Positions 43,208 to 48,968 of a DNA stretch of 48,968 nucleotides are shown in pieces. The DNA lies in NCBI RefSeq assembly GCF_016909015.1, contig NZ_JAFBFA010000040.1:1-48968 (forward strand), written 5' to 3'. The position numbers were made by a program, and so were the translations under genes. Numbering within the stretch: the stretch's first letter is position 1; every line of letters begins with the position of its first letter. The DNA is from Gracilibacillus alcaliphilus. GTDB taxonomy: Bacteria; Bacillota; Bacilli; Bacillales; Amphibacillaceae. The notes beneath the pieces were generated by a model, which saw nothing but the letters and a program-made list of their open reading frames with translations, made no database searches and was not told the DNA's origin.

Positions 43208-43689
43208 TATCTAGTCACCTCCATGATTGCTTTTTCAAACCTTTTCAGAGAACGCAGTAACGCATTTTTTGACTGATCTACATCCATTGCATGAATGTAG
43301 AAGGCATCCCCCTTCTGTGTTACTTCGACGACTACAGAACCAGGGGTAAGCATGACCAGTAACGCCAGTGCTGTAGTCTCCCAGTCCCCGCGTAGTGCGG
43401 TCTCATATTTAAACAAGCCAGGCTTGAATTTGATCTTCGGTCTAATGATGTGTCCCAAAACTACCTTAGCAGATAAGATTAATTCACGGTTAAAAATAAG
43501 TAACAGCTTAATTAAGGAAAAGAATCTGGATAAATAGAAACGTTCACCGAAAAATCGATGCATCAGAAAGACAATTACAATACCGACCAAATAACCTGCG
43601 ACAAATGTAGTAAAGCTTAATTCATCTTCGTCACTGATTAATGTCCATAATAAAGCAATAAATACATTAATTAAAAATTGGGCAGGCAT
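43207..43689 (-). CDS. mrpE: Mrp Na+/H+ antiporter subunit E
   Basis: A 160-residue MnhE subunit with two to three N-terminal membrane spans and a cytoplasmic domain. The domain includes 'LTPGSVVVEV' and 'FYIHAMDV', both family hallmarks. GGAGGTGAATG precedes the ATG. It overlaps mrpF. Confidence 0.95.
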   Translation of the reverse strand: MPAQFLINVFIALLWTLISDEDELSFTTFVAGYLVGIVIVFLMHRFFGERFYLSRFFSLIKLLLIFNRELILSAKVVLGHIIRPKIKFKPGLFKYETALRGDWETTALALLVMLTPGSVVVEVTQKGDAFYIHAMDVDQSKNALLRSLKRFEKAIMEVTR

Positions 43690-43722
43690 ACTACATTCAC
43701 CTCCTTCTGCATATGTTGAGTG

Positions 43723-45204
43723 TTAATCACTTGATAAGACAGCATCGATATATAGTTGAGGATCCACTAGTACTTGAGCTGCATCTTGAATATAAACCGA
43801 TAAGCTTTCTGCACCTAAGCCAAGAGCGATTGACCCAATTGTTAATAGTGCACAAGGGATTAGCAATCCTTTTTTCATTGGAATTTCTTCGTCTTTACTA
43901 ATAATAGTCTCTCCCCAAAAGCTTGATAAGAACACGCGTAATAGGGAATAAAGCACAAAGATACTGGAGATAAAGGCAAGGGCTAATAAGATATAAGAAC
44001 CGTTTTCTAAGGTTCCTCCGCCAATTAAGACTTTACCGATAAATCCGCTTAGAGGCGGGATACCTGCCAAAGATAGTGTCACAATAAAGAACATCCAACC
44101 CAAGAGTGGATAATTTCGAATCAACCCGCTCATTTGATCGAGTTTCGTTTCTTTTGTCAGTGCAATCATCGTACCTACAAGTAAAAACAACAGTGCCTTC
44201 ACGATCATATCATGTACTAAGTAATAAACAGCACCTTCGAGAGAGGATTGGGTGGAAACAGCTAATCCTACTAGAATAAAGCCAACCGCAATCACGACAT
44301 TGTAGGAGGCAACCAAACGAATATCTTTATAGGCAACTGCTCCAATACTCCCGCCAACTAAGGTCAGACCCGCCAGTACACCTATGATGGTGTGGGTAAT
44401 TGCAGGTTCATGATAGAAGAGCAAGGAGAAGAAGCGGAACATCGCGTAGATACCGACCTTCGTTAACAATGCGCCAAATAGAGCACCTACTACTGTAGAT
44501 GGTACAGAGTAAGAACCTGGCAGCCAGAAATAAAGGAATAATCCGGCCTTTAAGGCAAAAACAGTTAGGAATACAATACTAATAACTGTAATAATTGGTG
44601 TTTGTCCATGTTCAGCAATACGCTCCGATAAGTGGGCGAGATTTAGAGACCCTATGACGGCATATAAGTAGCCAATGGCAACTAAGAAAATCCATGAAGA
44701 AATAACGTTAATAATCACATATTTAATCGATTCTCGTAATTGCCCTTTTTTCCCACCGAAAGCAATAAGGATATATGAAGCTAACAACATGATTTCAAAA
44801 CAGACAAACAAGTTAAATAAATCTCCTGTTAGAAAAGAACCATTTACTCCAGCGACCAGAAGATTAATAAATGAATAAAAAAACATATGCTCATACGACT
44901 TCTCCACTGAAGAGAAAGCGTAAAGCAGACAGATGGCAGTAACGATACTAGATGTTAAGACTAATATGACGGAGAAGGAGTCGGCAACAAATAGTATCCC
45001 AAAAGGAGGCTCCCAACCTCCAAAGTCAAGGCGTAATATGCCATTTGATTGGATGAGCTGCAGCAAATAAATACTGATTCCAATATTAGCAATCATTACG
45101 ATTAAACTAATTGTTCGCTGTATTTTGATATAGGGGCGTAGGAATATAAGTATGATTGCCGTTAAGACTGGGAGCATCATAGGCATGGCAATTAAGTTAT
45201 TCAT
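43723..45204 (-). CDS. mrpD: Mrp Na+/H+ antiporter subunit D
   Basis: A 493-residue NuoM/N-like proton-translocating subunit with about fourteen membrane spans. 'CFEIMLLASYILIAFGG' carries the conserved membrane Glu, and 'HDMIVKALLFLLVG' the conserved Lys of the proton path. The gene overlaps mrpC by eight bases. Together with MrpA it forms the ion-translocating core. Confidence 0.95.
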   Translation of the reverse strand: MNNLIAMPMMLPVLTAIILIFLRPYIKIQRTISLIVMIANIGISIYLLQLIQSNGILRLDFGGWEPPFGILFVADSFSVILVLTSSIVTAICLLYAFSSVEKSYEHMFFYSFINLLVAGVNGSFLTGDLFNLFVCFEIMLLASYILIAFGGKKGQLRESIKYVIINVISSWIFLVAIGYLYAVIGSLNLAHLSERIAEHGQTPIITVISIVFLTVFALKAGLFLYFWLPGSYSVPSTVVGALFGALLTKVGIYAMFRFFSLLFYHEPAITHTIIGVLAGLTLVGGSIGAVAYKDIRLVASYNVVIAVGFILVGLAVSTQSSLEGAVYYLVHDMIVKALLFLLVGTMIALTKETKLDQMSGLIRNYPLLGWMFFIVTLSLAGIPPLSGFIGKVLIGGGTLENGSYILLALAFISSIFVLYSLLRVFLSSFWGETIISKDEEIPMKKGLLIPCALLTIGSIALGLGAESLSVYIQDAAQVLVDPQLYIDAVLSSD

Positions 45205-45535
45205 CTTGATCCCCCCGTAATTGATCTAATTTATCTGTTCCAATCTCTTGATAGGTTCGATAGGTTAATACGAGAGAGACCGCAGTTACGGCAAAGCCAA
45301 TAACGATTGAGGTAAGGATTAATGCTTGTGGCAAGGCATCAACAGGCCCTGCATCTCCTTCTCCCAGGATAGGGACACTTCCTATTTTTAAACCGGGCAC
45401 CGTAATAATTAACAGGTGGGCAGCATGCGTCAGCATCGCTGTACCAATAACAACTCTTATTAAACTTTTGGAAAGTAATAGATACGTAGCTACGGTAACT
45501 AATACTCCTGCTAGGATGGTCACTAACGTTTCCAT
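45197..45535 (-). CDS. mrpC: Mrp Na+/H+ antiporter subunit C
   Basis: A 112-residue NuoK-like subunit with three membrane spans. It has 'GTAMLTHAAHLLIITVPG' and the MnhC motif 'DALPQALILTSIVIGFAVTA'. It starts two bases after mrpB and overlaps mrpD. Confidence 0.95.
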   Translation of the reverse strand: METLVTILAGVLVTVATYLLLSKSLIRVVIGTAMLTHAAHLLIITVPGLKIGSVPILGEGDAGPVDALPQALILTSIVIGFAVTAVSLVLTYRTYQEIGTDKLDQLRGDQDE

Positions 45536-45537
45536 AT

Positions 45538-45975
45538 TTACTCATCCTCACTAATACTTAATATGATGGTAACAACAACCCCTACTACAACCAAAGCTAC
45601 TCCAGCCTCAAAAATCATAACGGTGGTGAGCTCTGTTTTTCCAAAGAAGGGTAAGTTGAAGTAATCAAAGGCCTGGCTGAGGAAATTTTCCCCAAATATA
45701 AGAGCGCCAAAGCCAGTTCCGACCGAAAGTAGAGCTCCAAAAGCAGCTACCTTTTTAAAGTCTACAGGAATGCCTTTTCGGACGGTTTCAATATCAAACA
45801 CAATCAATAATAAAACTAAGGCAGAGGCCAGTACCAGCCCGCCAACAAATCCTCCTCCAGGACTATGATGTCCGGCAAGGAATAAATAGACAGCAAGAGT
45901 AAGGATGATTAAAGAAACCAATTTAGCTACCGTTCGAAGGATGACGTTATTAATTCGATATCTGTGTTTAATCAC
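45538..45975 (-). CDS. mrpB: Mrp Na+/H+ antiporter subunit B
   Basis: A 145-residue subunit with four membrane spans and the MnhB motif 'FLAGHHSPGGGFVGGLVLA'. AAGGAGA lies nine bases before the GTG at 45975, which is therefore preferred over the GTG at 45984 that abuts it. The start overlaps the end of mrpA by eight bases. Confidence 0.94.
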   Translation of the reverse strand: MIKHRYRINNVILRTVAKLVSLIILTLAVYLFLAGHHSPGGGFVGGLVLASALVLLLIVFDIETVRKGIPVDFKKVAAFGALLSVGTGFGALIFGENFLSQAFDYFNLPFFGKTELTTVMIFEAGVALVVVGVVVTIILSISEDE

Positions 45976-48376
45976 TTTCCTCACTCTCCTTCTTGTTTTT
46001 TAAACGGATAAATACATACACACCAAGACCAGCAATCAGCAATACGATAACTTCCAACATGGTATCGAGCGCACGGAAGTCTCCCAAGATGGCATTAACA
46101 ATATTATTTCCACCAGCTAGTTCATAGGCATTTTCGAAATAAGTGGAGATAGAATCAAAAGCTTTGTTTCCTTGAGCGGCAAGCGCCACAAAGGTAAAAA
46201 CAGCCCCGACACCAATGGAAATAATCCAATTGGTAATACTTGCTCGACGTCTATTGCCCTCTTTTTCCCATTCTGGTAGGAAATAATACGCTACTAAAAA
46301 TAATACGGTTGTCACAGTTTCAACTACCAATTGTGTCAGTGCAAGGTCTGGTGCACTGAACAGGACAAACAACATCGCAATGCCAAAACCAAGGATACTA
46401 TTTAGGACAATGGCAGTCAGCCTGGATTTAGCAAATAAAATAGATATTGCTGCTACAGCCATCGAAAGAACAATAATGAACTCCAAGGAAGTAATGTTGG
46501 CATTTTCCGGGAGGCTAAAGGAATAGGCTCCGGTAAAAACAATAGTACCGCCGATTAAAAGAATGAAAAATAAGAAAATGTAAACCAAGTAATCCCGCAA
46601 GTAACGGGTCATATAAAAGTTCGTAACTGTAGTCGATTTACTTTCTATTTGATCCAGCAATCCACCGTACAGTTCATTTAATGCCAGATCTTCAGGGAAT
46701 AGATTATAAACACCCTGCCAGTATTTTTTGGTTAGGAATAAGACGATCCCTAATAGGACGACACCTATGGTCATATACAGTTCAGGCACAAAACCGTGCC
46801 AAGCATAAATTCTCTGTCCTAATTCTTCCCCTTGTGCGATTAATTGTGGGAATAAGCCATTCATAGCAGGTGTTACTAAGTTCTTTCCAATTACATTCGG
46901 GAAGAAGAAAATCGCTATTACTAGAACAACTAAGATAATTGGAGAAACAAGCATGCCCCATTTTGGTTCGTGAGCAGGGTGCTCCAATCTTTCTTCTTGA
47001 TAAGGCCCTAAGAATGTTTTAACAATAAAAATGGTGGAATATACAAATGTAAATACGCTGGCGATCCAAGCAATAACTGGCAAGATGATACCCCATGTTT
47101 CCAGCGCAAAGAAATTCGCCTCATTAATTTCTAACACAGCTGTAAAGAACATTTCCTTGCTTAGGAAACCATTAAAAGGAGGTAATCCCGCCATGGACAT
47201 GCTGCCAATCAAGGCAATCGTAAAGGTGATCGGCATTAAGGAAATGAGTCCGCCTAATCTTCTAGTATCACGTGTACCTACACTATGGTCGACAATACCA
47301 ACGACCATAAATAATGCCCCTTTAAAGGTTGAATGGTTTACTAAGTGGAATAAAGCAGCAAAGGATGCACCGGTATACACAACTGATTCTGTAGAATATC
47401 CTAAATGTAGGGCTGCTGAACCGATCCCAAACATACTCATGATCATTCCGAGCTGGCTGATAGTTGAATAGGCAAGTAATGCCTTTAAATCGGTTTGTTT
47501 TACCGCGTTGAAGGAACCCCAGAATAAAGTGAATAAACCAACGCTGGTAACTACCCAAAACCAAACCGCTTCTCCGCCAAAGACAGGTGTAAACCGAGCA
47601 ACAAGGTAAATCCCAGCCTTGACCATGGTTGCCGAGTGAAGATAAGCACTGACAGGAGTTGGAGCCTCCATTGCATCCGGAAGCCAGATATGGAATGGGA
47701 ATTGGGCTGATTTTGTAAATGCCCCTAATAAAATCAATATCATAGCGGGGATGAATAGATAATGATCATTGATCATAGACACGGAACCAATAATTTCTCG
47801 TATGCTCCATGACTCTGCGATAAATCCAATCATTAGAAAGCCAACCAGCATCGAGATACCGCCAGTGACAGTAATAAGCAGTGATTTTTTGGCACCATCT
47901 CTAGAACGTTTCCTTTGATACCAGAAGGCAATCAATAAGAAAGAAGAGATACTGGTAAGCTCCCAAAATACATAGAGACCAAGCAGGTTATCCGACATTA
48001 CAACCCCGAGCATAGCACCCATGAAAAGCATAAGATAAGTGTAGAAGTGACTTAATGATTCCTTAGGAGATAAGTAGTAAATGGAATACAGAATAACTAA
48101 TGTACCGACTCCAGATATAAGCAAGGCCAAGGTAAGGCTTAATCCATCTACATACGCAGAGAAATTGATTCCATAACTTGGAATCCATGAAAGGGTGGAT
48201 TGTATCACATCTCCATTCGCAATGATAGGGGTGAGCTGAATGAAGTAGATAAACAAACTAAGTGGCACAAGCATTGCAAACCAGCCTACATGGATGCGCC
48301 TTATATATCGATGAGCAAACGGTAAGATAACAGCTGAAATAAAAGGAATAAGTATTGCAAGTATCAGTATTGACAA
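45968..48376 (-). CDS. mrpA: Mrp Na+/H+ antiporter subunit A
   Basis: An 802-residue subunit with a NuoL-like domain of about fourteen spans followed by a C-terminal MrpA-specific region with further spans. 'FWELTSISSFLLIAFWYQ' has the conserved Glu, and 'FPFHIWLPDAMEAPTPVSAYLHSATMVKAGIYL' (in parts) is the proton-channel signature. The C-terminal 'SAPDLALTQLVVETVTT' is the MnhA hallmark. A frame is open from 48397, but GGAGGT at 48391-48386 makes the TTG at 48376 the likely start. The complex exports Na+ in exchange for H+ and supports growth in salt or alkali. The gene is first in the mrpABCDEFG operon. Confidence 0.95.
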   Translation of the reverse strand: MSILILAILIPFISAVILPFAHRYIRRIHVGWFAMLVPLSLFIYFIQLTPIIANGDVIQSTLSWIPSYGINFSAYVDGLSLTLALLISGVGTLVILYSIYYLSPKESLSHFYTYLMLFMGAMLGVVMSDNLLGLYVFWELTSISSFLLIAFWYQRKRSRDGAKKSLLITVTGGISMLVGFLMIGFIAESWSIREIIGSVSMINDHYLFIPAMILILLGAFTKSAQFPFHIWLPDAMEAPTPVSAYLHSATMVKAGIYLVARFTPVFGGEAVWFWVVTSVGLFTLFWGSFNAVKQTDLKALLAYSTISQLGMIMSMFGIGSAALHLGYSTESVVYTGASFAALFHLVNHSTFKGALFMVVGIVDHSVGTRDTRRLGGLISLMPITFTIALIGSMSMAGLPPFNGFLSKEMFFTAVLEINEANFFALETWGIILPVIAWIASVFTFVYSTIFIVKTFLGPYQEERLEHPAHEPKWGMLVSPIILVVLVIAIFFFPNVIGKNLVTPAMNGLFPQLIAQGEELGQRIYAWHGFVPELYMTIGVVLLGIVLFLTKKYWQGVYNLFPEDLALNELYGGLLDQIESKSTTVTNFYMTRYLRDYLVYIFLFFILLIGGTIVFTGAYSFSLPENANITSLEFIIVLSMAVAAISILFAKSRLTAIVLNSILGFGIAMLFVLFSAPDLALTQLVVETVTTVLFLVAYYFLPEWEKEGNRRRASITNWIISIGVGAVFTFVALAAQGNKAFDSISTYFENAYELAGGNNIVNAILGDFRALDTMLEVIVLLIAGLGVYVFIRLKNKKESEESD

Positions 48377-48968
48377 GCTCGTAAGACCTCCAATCAAAAA
48401 AATATATAAATGATAAACATTGATTTTGATAAGTTGAATATAAAACTGTCACAACTTGCGTTTTTTTGCAAGTTAGTCCATACCTCTATTATTTCTCTTC
48501 TTCGCTGGATTTAGTCCATTCGTTTTTCCGTTTTGCTGAAAGACAGCAGGTATTTTAGATAACCTAGAAATAAATTCGTTGATTTTATCTAAAAATACGT
48601 TGCAAATGGATCCAGATAGATGAGATTAGAGGTGAATAATTTAGTTCAACTTACTTAAGTATAGAAAAAAATGCATGTTCATATCGAATATTCAGTCCGG
48701 AGAACATGTGCATGTCGGATAGGGCTGCAAAAAAACATAGCCTTAAAAGGTAAAAAAGTGGAATTAACGCATAGAATGGTTAGGATGGTTAATAACCAAA
48801 GTGAATAGATATCCACAAAATCCATAACTTATTATACAAGAAAAAAATATTTTATGCATTTTTAAAGCATTGATTGTATGTGTCAAGTTTTTCTCGACAT
48901 AGTTTTCCCACCAATATTTCAGGTCTTATCAAAATGTACACTTGCCTAGACTAACGCGCTATCGCTTG
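48377..48968. other. upstream region of mrpA, no gene seen
   Basis: No convincing gene on either strand. Besides the mrpA ribosome binding site there is a small hairpin (AACTTGC / GCAAGTT, 48453-48474) and an imperfect inverted repeat (TGCATGTTC near 48672, GAACATGTGCA near 48702). The promoter of the mrp operon must lie here, but I cannot place it with confidence. Confidence 0.5.

Noticed and set aside
48450..48475. Riboswitch (for example a sodium-sensing one) upstream of mrpA
   Set aside because: Only a 7 bp hairpin with a homopolymer loop is visible; no conserved riboswitch core could be recognised.

Overview
The window looks like the chromosome of a moderately halophilic or alkaliphilic member of the Bacillaceae (Gracilibacillus/Amphibacillus-like). 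The DNA is AT-rich, ribosome binding sites are of the AGGAGG type, GTG and TTG starts are frequent, CcpA-type cre boxes occur, the gene families are those of Bacillus arabinan and pectin utilisation, and a seven-gene Mrp Na+/H+ antiporter operon lies at the right end. The genus is an inference. No rRNA, tRNA, CRISPR array or intact insertion sequence was seen.

Region 1 (1-11.9 kb) is an arabinan / arabino-oligosaccharide locus. It holds an AraC-type regulator, three different GH51 alpha-L-arabinofuranosidases, an AraNPQ-type ABC importer with a DUF624 protein between its genes, and an FAD-dependent alditol oxidase. A good sigma-A promoter with an AraR-like operator just downstream and a cre-like box precede the second GH51 gene.

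Region 2 (12-15.2 kb) holds a frameshifted Rpn-type nuclease gene, a TIM-barrel sugar isomerase/epimerase gene, and a gene for the N-terminal part of the nickel-insertion protein LarC with a long histidine-rich tandem repeat.

Region 3 (15.2-39.5 kb) is a pectin / rhamnogalacturonan utilisation island. A YesS-like membrane AraC regulator and a DUF624 protein face a long plus-strand operon: lipoprotein and two permeases (LplABC/YtcQ-YteP-YtcP type), an unrecognised protein, an MFS carrier, KdgF, GH28, GH43, GH105, a rhamnogalacturonan acetylesterase, KduI, KduD and a second TIM-barrel isomerase. A frameshifted second lipoprotein gene and the C-terminal half of LarC follow. Then come a divergent LacI-type repressor, tagaturonate epimerase (UxaE) and uronate isomerase (UxaC). 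The degradative enzymes lack signal peptides, so oligosaccharides are probably imported and then cut, deacetylated and routed inside the cell. Unsaturated uronates go through KdgF, KduI and KduD to 2-keto-3-deoxygluconate; galacturonate goes through UxaC and UxaE towards fructuronate. Neither ABC importer has an ATPase gene here, so a shared MsmX-type ATPase elsewhere is expected.

Region 4 (39.5-49 kb) is housekeeping: a YjbQ-family gene, ridA, a frameshifted Uma2 gene, a secreted DUF1002 protein, and mrpABCDEFG on the minus strand. Two copies of a roughly 200-235 bp intergenic repeat with 13 bp terminal inverted repeats lie at 21.6 kb, inside the importer operon, and at 42.1 kb, with possible relics at 34.65 and 37.89 kb.
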